Shown here piece by piece: positions 32,801-44,423 of a DNA stretch of 64,000 bases. The notes below the pieces were generated by a model, which saw nothing but the letters and a program-made list of their open reading frames with translations, made no database searches and was not told the origin of the DNA. The position numbers and the translations under genes were made by a program. How positions within the stretch are numbered: position 1 is the first letter of the stretch; each line of letters starts with the position of its first letter. Location: NCBI GenBank assembly GCA_013423385.1, contig BLZA01000057.1, positions 63,533-127,532 of the forward strand, in the 5' to 3' direction. The DNA is from Naganishia liquefaciens. Lineage: Eukaryota; Basidiomycota; Tremellomycetes; Filobasidiales; Filobasidiaceae.

Positions 32801-35800
32801 AGCAGCGCTGAAGACTTACTTTAGGCGACACAGCTGACAAGCAGCGTTTGCTCGTCGAGTCTCTGGCCGCTCGACCTTGCCATTGGGGTTGACGATGCTT
32901 CCGTCTTCGAATAATGTACCGGGCGGTCGCGAACTCCTACGTCCGGGCTTTTCCGGTGCCGACGAGCTGACAACCGGTGTTCCGTCTTCCGGCATCAAAT
33001 AGTAACGAACACCGTAAGGCACGGATACTGGCAACGCGTCCGGGTCGAACCAATCACTGCCGATCTTTTTGAGCGAGCGAACGGGTTTCAGCCCGTCGAA
33101 GCAAGCGTCTGTATCGATGAACTGTTGCTCGCTGGTCTTCTTCTTCTTCTTCTGACTTAGTGCGGGCTCGCGATCCTTTAAGCTGCGGTTGTATTTGCGC
33201 TTGCGCTGCACCACAGGCGGATTCTGAAGCCGAGGCTCGGGAGATTGCTGGATTGGACTAGAGTAATTTGCCTCGGCATCATGCAGAGAAGGCCAGGGGG
33301 CGTCCATCATCGGCTCATCTTCGTCCTGCTCCGAGCTGACCGGCGCCATTTCGATCCCTTCGTCGACCTGAACCTCCAAATCGAGATCGTCCACGGACGA
33401 CACGGGCGCAATATCTTGTGCCAAAACAGGAGCCTTGTCTTCCGGAGCGTCTTCGAAGGCCTCGGGCGGAAATTCATCCGTGAGCATGGAATGAATGATG
33501 GCTTGATCTCGTTGAGATAATTCGCCTTCAGCGACGGCTGGCGAGACCTGGCGGAATTTTTGAGACACCCCATGTACTTCGCGACGTCTCGATGTCGTTC
33601 CGTATTCCAATGCAGCTTGATGCGCCCGCTGCTGAGCTGTTGACCAGGGCTTAAAGACACAGGTAGGCCGACGTGCCTTCATACATGCCGAACAGGGCCT
33701 ATCACCGTATCCATCGCATTTGCTTTGGCTAGAAAGGGGTCAGCAGGCAACATTACATTATCGTAACACATACCTGGCTCGACAAGCTTCACATGCATGA
33801 TTCGCTCGTCGATCGGCTGGAGCCTTGACTTCACCCTTGGCGTTGACCATATTGCCGTTGGCAAATAGCGTTCCCGAAGGCAACTTGCTCTTTCGTCCGG
33901 CGGCTTCCGGATCTCTCCAGGTGACGATGGGCTGACCGTCCGTCTCGGATAGATAGTAACGAATGGTCTCGGGAACCGAAAGGGCGAGTTGATCGGGATC
34001 GAACCAATCGTTTTGCTTCTGCATCTTTCGTCGGCGAATCGTGCCATTAGAGGGAACAGGTTTGCTAAGAACAGCCTTAGCAGCTGCCGCCGTAGCCTGA
34101 AGATCGTCCGGCTCAACGATCTTGGGGCGTTTTGCAGTCTTTGGTCCTCGCTTTTTGCTAGGCTTTTCCTTTTCCTCGGTTGCCGCGTCCTTGGCGGGGA
34201 ATTGTTTCGGAACATCGATGACAACCTCGAGTGCGTCTACGGCAACATCTGCCAAACCTTCATTCAGAAGTGACTCGTGAGCACCGGTACGGGGTTTCTT
34301 CGGCTTGCGGGCCTTGTGGACTCTTTTCTCCCGCGCAGGTACAGCAGCCTCGGTCTGGGGTGGTCGCAGCTCTGTAGGTTTGGCCATAGTCATTGATTGG
34401 ACAACCTTTTCGTCATCTGCGGTCATCTCGAGCTCTGCAGGGGGAGCATCGCGTTGCCGACGGCGACTGTCTCGACTATTTGTGTCTGCCGGTTGTTCAC
34501 TCCGCTTGAAGCCTGCCTCGAGATCGCCTTTATATTCCTTCAGTTCCTCAACTGTCCATGGCTTGTACAGGCATACAGGTCGTCTGGCTTTGAGACACGT
34601 TGAACATGCACGATCGCCATAGCCGTCGCAGTTTGTCACGCTAAGAAGCATCAGTATCGAAAGTCAGCACGTACGAATCAACTCACCTGTACTTGCAGAA
34701 CTCGCATGCAGTATTCGCCCTCCTGTCTTCCGGTATGTCGACCTTGCCAGCCGGATTGACCCGAGCGCCATCTTCGAACAAAGTTCCTTCGGGAAGATTG
34801 CTCAGCGCGTCAGATGCTTCCGGCTCTCTCCAGCTAACAATCGGTTGCCCCTCCGGTTGAGAGAGGTAGTATCGAATTGAATAGGGAATAGCCGTCGGCA
34901 ATTCGTCGGGATCGAACCAGGACTCTTTAATTCTGAGCTTCTTGCGCGGCGCCAAGACGAGAGCGTCGGATTGCGGTCCTGCATTACGCTCTGTGACCTG
35001 GTCTTGGTCAGCCGCCTCGGCGGACGTTTTTTTGGGCGCCTTCTTTAGAGATTTGGTAGCCTTGGCGGATTCCTGTGTAGGCTCAACAGGTGCGGTTGGG
35101 CCAGGCGCTTCTCCGCCGTCACCAAAATTGGCCAGGAAGAGCAATGCCTCATTCAGTTCTCGTTCCGCCTTCTTTGGCCGCTTACGAGCCTTTGCTGAGT
35201 TAGAAGTCGCGCCGTTTTCGCCTGTCTTTGCGTTGGAATCGTTCACGATGGTAAAATCTTTCTCTGCTTTCGAAGGAGACGGTTCGCCTGCAATCGCTGC
35301 CGTTGGTTGGAAGACGTCGTCAAGGTCATTATCGGCATGCATATCTGTTGCACCGGAAGCTGTGAACTGATCGTTCGCTATGGAAGCAGGCTGCGTGCTG
35401 AGAGTAGCCTGAGTTGTTTCCGTCGCACCTGCCGCTGAAACTTTCGTCAACACGAGCTCGAAGCCGAAACTACTCATGGCTTCATACCTTTTTGCACCGT
35501 TCCCGCGATTATTGGTGCGGAACGCTTCGCCTTCGCGACCTTTCTCCGCTGCGCGCTAGCAGCCGGCACAAGCGGTTCCAAGTCAGCTACGTGTTCTCCT
35601 TCGTCCGCGTCATAATCCCAATGCCTTCGATCGCTCGGGTCGTCCTCTCCATCCTCCTCATGCGCATCCCGCTCTGACGATTCCAGGAGTGCTGATTCGA
35701 AAACGGGAGGCGGCGGTAAGATACTCGTGTTTCTGCTCCCAGCAGCCGCAGATTTCGCTCGGGAACGGCCAAATATCAGATCCGAATCCCCGGGCTCTCC

Positions 35801-37444
35801 CTCGGCGAGTCCAAGAGGCGCACGAAGCATCGCCGCTACGTCATCGTTCGGTGTTGGCCGGAACTTGCCACGTTTGTGCTTTTGAAGCACGACTTCGACG
35901 ATTCGTCGACGTTCGCCGTTGCCTAAAGTGCGCCCAGCCCCACTGCTTCGTGCGCCTGTACCACGGGTAGCTGTGCCACGACCTCTTCCAGCTCCACGTC
36001 CAAGTCCGCGAGACTTGATGGAAGCTCGCTGAAGGTAGTCTGTGAAGCCTGGGTCAATTGCTTTCGAGGTGCTTGCCGATGGTCCATTCATGAATTCCTC
36101 TTCTGCATCCACTCCGCCGCCCATTTCCGCGGTCAAGTCTAGATCTGATTCACCTTCGGCGTCGTCCGTCTCTCCGTCAAGGTAGACTGTCTCAGGTATC
36201 GTTCCGGTAAACGAAACGGTTACTGCGGATGATGGAGCCTTAGGCGGCGACGCAACGTGAACCGGGACCGATTCTGAAGCGACGGGAGAATTTGGCTCTG
36301 TCGTACTCACAGCCTCCACGGCATGAGCGGCTTCCGCGGAGGTGGGGACCGGTACAGAAGAAATTGCGATTGCATTTGAGACAGGAGGAACCGTCGCAGA
36401 CGGGCTCGCGACTTTTGGCGAAGCAGGGGGATTAGGCGTTGCTGGACTCATGACTGGCTCCGAAGCGGAACGCACTGACGTTGGCACTGGAGCATCCAAG
36501 CCGAGGACCGGTGCTGAAATGACCGGGGTAGCTGTTTCCGGTACAGGCACTGAAGCCGAGGGATCTTGGACCGAGGAATCGACTGACAACTGAGGTGCCG
36601 GTAGATCCGGTTGTGACTGCACCGGGGGCGGAGAAACAAACGTCGCAAGCTGGGGCGAGAGTGCGCTCAGACTCGCCGCTAACGGCACTACAGACGCGGC
36701 GTGCTTAGGCGAGACAGCCTCGACGGGCTCCGGCGACTTGGCTGCCACCGGTCGCGAGGGTGGTGGAGCAAGAGGCATCGAGGGTGACGCTGCTGGAGAA
36801 ACGCTAAGCGCTGCGAGTGACGATGGTGTTGGACCTGGGCGACGAGTAGGCTTAGGTTGCGCCGGTGCCCAATGAATAGATTGCGGCGGGACTGGCAAAG
36901 CCTGAATTCGTGGTGCGGGTTTATTCACGGTTTCAACGATGATTGACGCACTTGAAGCGACGATCATCGTGCTTTCCACTGTCGGATCCCGAGGCACCCG
37001 CTCCTGCTGAGCCTCCTGTATCAATCCTGGAATTGCCGAAAGCGGATCTGCCCGCGCCCCAGGTGAAACATCTGAAGGTTCCGAGGTCCCCATTGGGACA
37101 GTCGACCGGATCTCTGAAGTCTGAGGAACCAGATCAATCACTGACGCGCCGGTGTTTTCCGGTTCCGCTGTCGAAGGCTGAAGGATTGCCGGAATATTGA
37201 TGGGCGTAGCAGGAGTTGTTTCTTCTACGCTTTCAATCACCGTCACAGATTCCTCAACCATCATTTCCATACTCGCGTCCCGCTCGTCATCCGTCTTGCT
37301 CCTCATCAGACCGTCCTCGTCTTCATGGAAGAGATCAATGTCCATCCCAGATGGCTGCAAGGCATCCGGATCATCGCTTGATCGTTGCTCGTTCTCGGCA
37401 AGTCGGGACTCCGCAACGGCCATCTCGTCGAGATTTGGCTCCAT
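29867..37444 (-). CDS. Giant protein with five Zn2Cys6 zinc clusters
   Basis: Exons 37444-35488, 35434-34687, 34640-33774, 33728-32820, 32773-31988, 31941-31162 and 31115-29867 sum to 7296 nt, giving 2431 residues. Residues 1-650 are Pro/Ala/Ser/Val-rich and disordered, with a GRGAGRGRG patch. Five clusters of form CX2CX6CX7CX2CX7C follow near residues 902, 1191, 1494, 1756 and 2016 (DNA about 34706-34571, 33793-33659, 32839-32704, 32007-31872, 31181-31046). Cores read CDGYGDRPCSAC. Before each cluster is a block with WFDPD, SVPY.IRYYL and GTLFEDG. After each, about 50-70 residues on, is an RDxxIxxSML motif. Basic, Lys/Arg-rich linkers separate units. The C-terminal 330 residues are acidic. 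Zn2Cys6 domains normally bind CGG-type DNA once per protein. A DNA- or chromatin-binding role here is inference. No fungal transcription-factor middle region is seen. Confidence 0.85.
31046..34706 (-). repeat. Tandem array of five intron-bearing zinc-cluster modules
   Basis: Four internal exons of 867, 909, 786 and 780 nt each begin in the second half of one zinc cluster and end in the first half of the next. The five introns between the modules (34686-34641, 33773-33729, 32819-32774, 31987-31942, 31161-31116) are 46, 45, 46, 46 and 46 nt long. All are phase 2 and all fall between the second and third Cys of the cluster. This is the pattern left by repeated duplication of one exon with its flanking intron. 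Confidence 0.88.
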
Positions 37445-38037
37445 AGCTGCCCCCCGGGCGTTGTTGCGGATTTTGCGTTGTTTCCGTACCGTGGTATCTG
37501 TCCTCGAGCGAGATCGAGCGACTGTGGATCGTTGTGTCCGTTCTTCGTCACAAAATTCAAGAAAAGAACGCGTATATCCGGACTCCTAGCGGCTTCCAAG
37601 TATCAAGACGGTTTGCTATTGGAAGTTCTTGTGAAGCTAGTACAAGCATGTCAGTCCCAGCGTAGATACTTGTTCCCATCATCAAAAGCTGAAAGACTTA
37701 CCGCTTTCAGCAGCCTCAATGTTCTTGTTCCGTTGCCTCGTCGATTCCAATCATCCGGACCGAACTCGTCGACCGTCTACTCGTATTGAAGGGTTTCGTC
37801 CTCTCTCTTCCACCAAGGACTCCATGATGGACACCTTGCTGGATGACAAAACTACATCAAGCAATAACAATCACATGCACGGGGAATTCGCATGTTAACG
37901 CGCACTTTGCTTCTCCAGGTGCGCCCAACAATACAGCGCGACTGAGTCGCATTCACCTTTAATTACGAAGCATCAGCCGTAGCCGATCCTGATCCTCGAA
38001 AACGTAAACCCATGTACAACTAGACTATCGATGCGCC
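37445..38037. other. Intergenic: promoter of the five-cluster gene and MOSC 3' flank
   Basis: About 590 bp; no gene or RNA recognised. An ATG further upstream extending the giant protein was not found in frame. Confidence 0.5.
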
Positions 38038-39853
38038 TCAAGACCTCTCGATGACTTGCCAGGTATTCTTGCCCGTCACACGTACACGGTCACCGACACA
38101 GACGAGGGAGCGTTCCTCCCGTGGAACGGCATTAACACCAAAGATTGGCGTGAATTTTTGCTATCAGTCAACCACTTCATCAGCTCAAGACGCACGACAC
38201 GACATAGAGGGTATCCAAAGACTCACAGCAGGGTCCACGCGGCGGTACTTTGCGATGATCTTGTAAGGCACGGCTTTATCCGCTTCAGCATTATCGGGAT
38301 CCACATTCGGCAACTGCACTCGCCGTCAGCGATTCCATCGATAAAGATATACCGAGAAAGACATACCTGACACCTTCCACAGCGAGAAACGCAGACCATT
38401 CCGCCTCTTCTCACAAATCTTCCCACCTGTTGTGCCTTGTCCGTATTCATCGTCACATCATCCTCACCCTCAACAACCTGCACCTGATCCTCTTCCGCCT
38501 GTCCCCAGAACTCGACATCGCGCCACGTCTCCTCTTCCCACGCTTGCACACGGTCAGACGAAGTAGGGCCCGAGCCAACGATGACATTCGCTCTGAATCT
38601 GCGGAGATCGAGTTTCTTCTTCTGCCAGACCGGTTTGTTGAAAGTCGGACCGATATTGGCGAAGAGCGAGTCGCCTCTCGGATTCAGTGATGCCTCCAGA
38701 GAGGCCTGAATATCTCTGAATGACTCTACATTTTGAATGGTTTAGCATTATTTTCCATAAAGCGCGAACGGCGAGACATACCCTCGCTAGCCAACAGCAC
38801 CGGATACCCATCCGCAAACCCAGTCTCGGCACCCCGCTTCTCTGCGTACTCGACATCTCCACCGACTAGCCAATCCGGCGACCCTGGCGGCGGTACGAGC
38901 GGCCTCTTATCCTCCTCGAACGGTGATTTCTGGATAAATTGTACTGGACGGGAGAGGTAGGTCGATAGTTGCGCTGAAGGGGTGAGATTTGGGTCGACCG
39001 AGGCGACGAAGGGGACGTGAGGGGGTACGAAAGCTGCAGGTAGGGGTTTCTTATGCATGATGGTGGGGCCGACTCTGAAATACTCTTGTTTAGTACGAAC
39101 CTGAAAGCTCGCTGACAGGAAACTTACTTTTGCCATGTTCGAATCTCGCTTTCATCGACATTGAGCTTGACGGCGAATCCTGGCAGACCGGTTGCTTCAG
39201 GGAAGCGTACGATAAGGAGGTTATTTATTTCGTCGATCTCGGGCTCGATCAAAACCATCTGAGAGGACGAATGAGGTTCTGTAATACTATGTATACGAGA
39301 TCGCTTACAGAAGGATATTCTCTCGCGGTACACATCTGAGATGTCTCGACTTCACGTATTGCCCATTGACGGTCATACTATCCAGGGGTCAGCTTGTCTA
39401 CGACTGCTTCAGAACGAGAAGCGTACCTGAAGACCTTGCGATGTCACGACGGACTTTTGCACGGAAACACCTCGACAACTCTGCACGAACGTCAGCGACG
39501 ACCCCGCTTCCAAACGCCCGAAGACTCACCTTTATCGGATGGACCCACAACGCCTTGACACGCACATCCCTCTCCTCCCTCATCCACTCCTCCTCCCTGT
39601 CCGCTTCCCCGGCCGCGAAATCCATCAATGCCCGATCGACGCTCAACAGATCCGCATCTTCCCATTCCATTTCTTGCGCCGGAGTGACGGGCGATACATC
39701 TCGGCTCGGTGAATCAGTTGTGCTGAGTGCGGGAGTTTGCGAGGAGAAGGGGAAATACGCGTGGGCTGTTTGGGTCGTTGAGGGTGTTGGCGACGCCGTG
39801 CGAGAGAAAGGGGAGAGCGGGAAGGCTGGGAAGGGCCAGTATGAGGATGGCAT
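38038..39853 (-). CDS. MOSC-domain protein (mARC/YcbX-like molybdenum enzyme)
   Basis: Family: N-terminal beta-barrel plus MOSC domain that carries molybdenum cofactor; mARC proteins reduce N-hydroxylated compounds. The beta-barrel opens at RVKALWVHPIK, followed by NNLLIVRFPEATGLPGF. The MOSC part has DGYPVLLASEGMSRR and RRFRANVIVGSGP, the FRxNIxV signature of the family. Near the end it reads SRCGRCQLPNVDPDNAEADK, the usual C-x2-C plus TVDPDTG position, with KIIAKYRRVDPA and a final VRVTGKNTWQVIERS. Residues 1-100 are Ser/Pro/Thr-rich and acidic rather than a membrane anchor. The start at 39853 is the first ATG in frame but an upstream exon is possible. It is divergent from the photolyase gene. 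Confidence 0.82.
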
Positions 39854-40797
39854 GGCAGGAGTCTTGAAGAATGGCGGTGTGGTATGCGGTTTCTTGATGT
39901 CTGATCGGCGGCTTGTCGGCGAGGAGTGCCTTGTAGGCTTCGCTGGCTGAGAACTCCCAAGCGATAGTTGCAGCGAACGTAAAAGGACGACGAGCGAGCG
40001 AATGACACTGCTGACGAGCGGTAGGAGGTGGCAAAGCCCTTTAGGTCATTCGTGTGCAGATAAGAGGTCGTGAAGGCCAACGTAACACAAATCTCGTCCA
40101 CAAAATGCTTCCGCGACGCGCTCTCTCGGTGACAGTCGCGAAAAAGTTTCGGGTTTCTTATCGTCGGCTGAGGCCGGGGTTTGAGTGGAAGCCGATAATT
40201 GGCCGAGCTGTTGACCGTACTCAAGAGTTCAGCAGCCTCATTGAGCTCTTCGAGGGTAACATCCTGGCAGCGAGTCGACGCCAAATGCGAAGATTGCCTG
40301 GTAGTGACTTCAACTACAATCTGGCAGATCATTCATGAGGTCCAGAAATCGCCCATCTCTCCCAATTTCCGAAATTCATAGTCGAAAGACAGCTTTCGGA
40401 ACCGGGTTGCGCAGGCCCCAAAGGGGATATGTATAGACAGCTTCTATGGCGTAGAAGGGCTGTCTGTCAGCGATATGCAGAAGCGTGGTGACTCGGGACA
40501 CTGACGGATGACCTCCTACGCGCGGAAACACTATCGATTCAACGATGAACCCTAGTATCGCAGTACAGCGCAATTTAGCTCGAAATGGAGATATCGGATC
40601 CCCTTCGGCAAATCGACCGGACCGAGCCGATTGCCCTGTCGATCCTCGAGATTCCTTCCGTGTCGTAGGTGTCGTCATCTCGATTTTGAGAATACGCAGG
40701 TGGGGAAACGGCCGTGCTTGACTTGGAAGACGTTGTCAAGGGCCTGTCGACAACTGTTGGTCCATCTCGAGACCTATACCACATTGCACAATCCACA
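39854..40797. other. Divergent intergenic region, MOSC and photolyase genes
   Basis: About 940 bp. A 229-codon minus-strand open frame (40332-39643) runs through it into the MOSC gene in a different frame and lacks any family signature. Light-response elements cannot be named from sequence alone. Confidence 0.45.
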
Positions 40798-43464
40798 ATG
40801 GCGCCCGTCCGTGTGCTGTACTGGTTCCGAACCGATCTTCGTTTGCATGATTCACCGGCATTGCAGGCAGCTCTCGACCTCGGTGGAAAGTCAGGGATCG
40901 AGGCATTTTACCCAGTAAGTAAGCCCTTATCCATCACGACTCCTCATTGAAGCTTCATAGATCTGGTGCTTTGATCCTCAGTGAGTTTTCACCATGCCTG
41001 CTTGGCTTTCGCTGACCAGTCCTCCAAAGATACGTCTGGAAACACAAAGTCGGTGTCAACCGATGGCAGTTCCTCCTTCAATCGATGCAGGACGTCTCGG
41101 ATAGGCTCAAGAGGGTGAATGACAAGCAGAGACTGCATGTTTTACGTGGGTCTCCTGAAAAGGTTCTGCCAGTCGTATGGAAGGATTGGGGGATAACGCA
41201 TATGGTGTTTGAGAAGGTGAGACGGCGGGTTCGTGAGGGGGAGTCCATGCTGAAAATCGTTGTAGGACACCGCTGCTTATGGTATTTTCTCGGGAGAGAA
41301 ACCCGAAATTCCGCTCATGTCTTTTCGGCAGCTCGTCAGCGGGACGAACACGTCGTCAATACACTTGTCAAACAACATGCCCCTCACATCAAGGTCATCA
41401 TCAAGGATGGACATAACCTCCTAGACCCAGAACGGGTGATCAAAGAGGGTAACAATGGGAAATGCATAACCACGCTCGTCGCCTGGAAAAAGGTCAGCTC
41501 CCTTGGATGGCATGTGAGAAAAGGCTAATATCAGCGCTAGGCGGCTGCCAAGGTTGGAGAGGTCCCCAAGCCGCTTCCTGCGATCACGAGCCTTCCGGAT
41601 CCTGGATCGCTAGACCTACCGTCTGCAACGGAGAAAAAGATGGAACCGGGTGCGATGGACGGCCCGTATGCTCGGTTGGAGGGTGAGAATGTGAATCACG
41701 ATATCATGGACAAGGAGCGCTTTGACTGTTTCGGTGAGCCCCTGCGTCGTTTTGGTGCTTCATGAGCTTAGATCACACTGTCATAGCGTCAATATCTGGG
41801 CCCGATCACGATTTTGCCGTGCCAACACTATTATCCCTTGGTCTTGGTGAAGCAACGACCTCGATCCCGGGAGGTGAGACCGAAGCGCTCCGCCGGCTCG
41901 ACGCCTTTCTTGCAGATAAATCCCGCACCGCAACATTCTCAAAGCCCGCCTCGGCACCGACGTCATTGGAGCCGAGTACAACGCAGCTCAGTCCGTATCT
42001 AAAGTTTGGATGCCTGAGCGTGCGCGAGTTTTATTGGCGGGCGAAGGAAGTGATTGACTCGTATGTCCCGAAGAAGGGTGAAAAGGTCACGAAAGAGCCG
42101 GAGAATCTGCTGGGACAGGTAAGCGACGGTCCAACTGGAGCCGCGGGGGCTGACTCTGGCCCAAGCTCGAATTTCGGGAAATGTATTATTGTGCAGAGTT
42201 TGCGACGCCCAACTACGACAGAATACGAGGGAATCCGCTGTCAAGGTGAGTGCTTTTGCTGGTATATATAGATCTCACTGATAGTTTCTGCAGATTCATG
42301 AATTGGGCGCTTATGAATCACTACGACGAGAAGGGTGAGATGATTGTGCCGAGACCGAGAGGTAAAGAGGCGGATGAGCAGAAGTTTACCAAATGGGTAC
42401 GCGTTGTTCAAAGAGATTGGATTGTCGCTGACATGTCCTTGAGGATAGAAAGAAGGCCAGACCGGGTTCCCGTAAGTGTATTTGGGCTATGATTGAAATG
42501 CTGCTCATATTCTGGTGAAGCTGGATTGATGCCGTCATGCGACAACGTGAGTCAATATTCACACCCCTGGAATCATTGACCTGACATCCTATCAGTCAAA
42601 CACGAGGGATGGATACACCATCTTGCCCGTCACTCGGTCGCGTGCTTTCTTACTAGAGGACAATGTTACATCTCTTGGGAACGTGGGACGGAGGTCTTTG
42701 ACGGTATGTCCAGAAGAATGTGCTCCTGTGGGATTGAGCTAAAGGTTTTAATAGAGTATCTGCTCGACTGGGATCCAGGTGAGTCGTATCCTCAAGCTGT
42801 CCGTTTCCAATCCTGACGAATCGACCTAGCATCTAATCCCGGAAACTGGATGTGGCTATCTTGTTCTGCCTTTTTCTCGCAATACTGTATGTACGACGAC
42901 ACATTCGATAGTCTTTGCTGACACAAAGTCAGTCCGGGTCTACGGTCTGGTTTCTTGGCCGCAAAAGACTGACAAGACGGGCGCATTGGTGCGAAAATAC
43001 TGTGAGTAGCTGTAATCAACTCTTGGCCGCACTGACAGGAAGACGGTCATCAGGTCCAGAGCTCAAGAACTTTCCCGACAAGGTATGTCTCTACTACACC
43101 AGCTACGGACGATACTAAAATGGGTCGATAGTTCATCTATTCCCCGCACCTCGCCCCACTCGCAGTGCAAGAAAAAGCAAAGTGCATCATCGGCAAAGAC
43201 TACCCCCTTCCCATGCTGGACGAGAAGCACGAGAAGGAACGGTGCATTGCTAGGTTAAAGGTTGCGTATGAGGAAGGACTGCACGGAGATGCTTCGGAAG
43301 TCTTAGATGGGTCTGCCGAAGAAATTTTGAAGCGGAAGTTTAGGGAAGTCATGGGCACCGAGGAGGAAGATGATGAAGCGAAGGTCGCCCGAAACGGTTC
43401 GAAGCGCAAGGCTGACACTGGGCCCATGAATTCGTTTGTCAAGAGGAGAAAAACGAAGGCATAG
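40798..43464 (+). CDS. Cryptochrome/photolyase family, (6-4)-photolyase type
   Basis: FAD enzyme that uses blue light to repair UV (6-4) photoproducts. It starts [20 protein letters not shown], the antenna-domain start. Then [28 protein letters not shown] and [14 protein letters not shown] (joined across an intron). The FAD domain has [74 protein letters not shown] and [14 protein letters not shown]. Both histidines of HHLARH, needed for (6-4) repair, are present, and the Trp-rich block is intact. An [11 protein letters not shown] tail may be a nuclear signal. About 12 exons. CPD photolyase or a pure light receptor is less likely given this active site. Confidence 0.92.
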
Positions 43465-43620
43465 GGATGTTGTATCGGTTTGCGATCGGGCCTGTTTGCG
43501 ATGTGACTTTGAGATTGAGTGTTAACATGTTATTTGGCCGTTGACACTTAGGAAAAACGATGAAGAAATAAAGAGAGAGTGGGCGTTCCCAAAAATCCTC
43601 GAGCAAAAAAGCAAAAGTTG

Positions 43621-43713
43621 TAGCGTCGACTGGTCTCGATCCAGTGACCTCTGGGTGACCAAAGTTGGAAATTTCATATGGGCCCAGCGCTCTTCCGACT
43701 GAGCTACGACGCT
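43621..43713 (-). tRNA. Initiator tRNA-Met (CAU) with a 20-nt intron
   Basis: Minus strand. The acceptor stem AGCGTCG/CGACGCT pairs fully and has the initiator mark A1:U72. The D-arm is GCTCAGTCGGAAGAGC. The anticodon arm is CTGGG-CCCATA...A-CCCAG, with C33 and the three G-C pairs typical of initiators. The T-arm ACTGG-ATCGAGA-CCAGT starts with A54 rather than T54, again initiator-like. An intron of about 20 nt (TGAAATTTCCAACTTTGGTC) sits at the standard 37/38 position. A T6 run lies about 10 nt downstream. Length is 73 nt without the intron. Confidence 0.9.
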
Positions 43714-44423
43714 ATAGATGACGCAGAAACCACACACAATATAGATTCAATTGAAAGATGGACTGGCACAGTCAGCTTCGCACTCTTTGTTCTTGCGAGT
43801 TCCTGCTCGGAAGGCTTTACAACAGCCATTACAACCCTTTGCAAATCTCCGCGCGATAAGCAGCGAGCTTGCTCAGCCTGCTTGAAACTGCAAGCTCTCC
43901 AGCTTGAGCCCTTCTGGCATGTGCGTGAACACTTTGAGAGCAGCTTTCTGGGCCCACAAACCGCAAACTACATGACAAACGGACCAAATGTCTATGCGCA
44001 GCTCCGTCTGTGCAGCTGTGGTACATGGGTGGTGGCAGCTGCGGCAGCTCATCTGGGTGACTAACTAACTCGGGCACGACATCGCTGAGACAAGCGGTGA
44101 GAAGCGAACGAAGCGAAGGAAAATTAGACCGGAGACCGATCGCATCCGCCGCACGCCCAGGCCATTGAACGGGCGAATATGCTCATAATCAGCCCTCAGA
44201 TCGCATCGCATCGCATCGCATCGGCCGGTATTCGACCTCTTGATTGGTAAACATCGGGGGAGACACGCTTTCAGCTGAGGGGTCTCCACGGCCTCACATG
44301 ATGCCTACTATACCTCCGCACATACACTATTAGTTTATCCCGCCGACGTTCGTGCGGCCCGTTAGGCCAAGAAAGAGCAGTTCAACATCTCTAGCCCACA
44401 TGAAAACGTGAAAAGGTTTCGAG
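43714..44423. other. Intergenic with a GCATC pentamer run
   Basis: About 700 bp between tRNA-iMet and the GT8 gene. A short (GCATC)n microsatellite of about four units lies near 44202-44223. No gene supported. Confidence 0.5.

Noticed and set aside
29867-37444. Five or six separate tandem Zn2Cys6 genes
   Set aside because: Each internal exon begins and ends inside a zinc cluster, none has a proper start, all introns are in phase, and the total is an exact multiple of three.
39643-40332. 229-codon minus-strand open frame upstream of the MOSC gene
   Set aside because: It overlaps the MOSC first exon in another frame, has no family character and ends in Arg/Pro/His-rich shadow text.
43621-43713. 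Elongator tRNA-Met
   Set aside because: A1:U72, C33, the GGG/CCC anticodon stem and A54 are initiator features.
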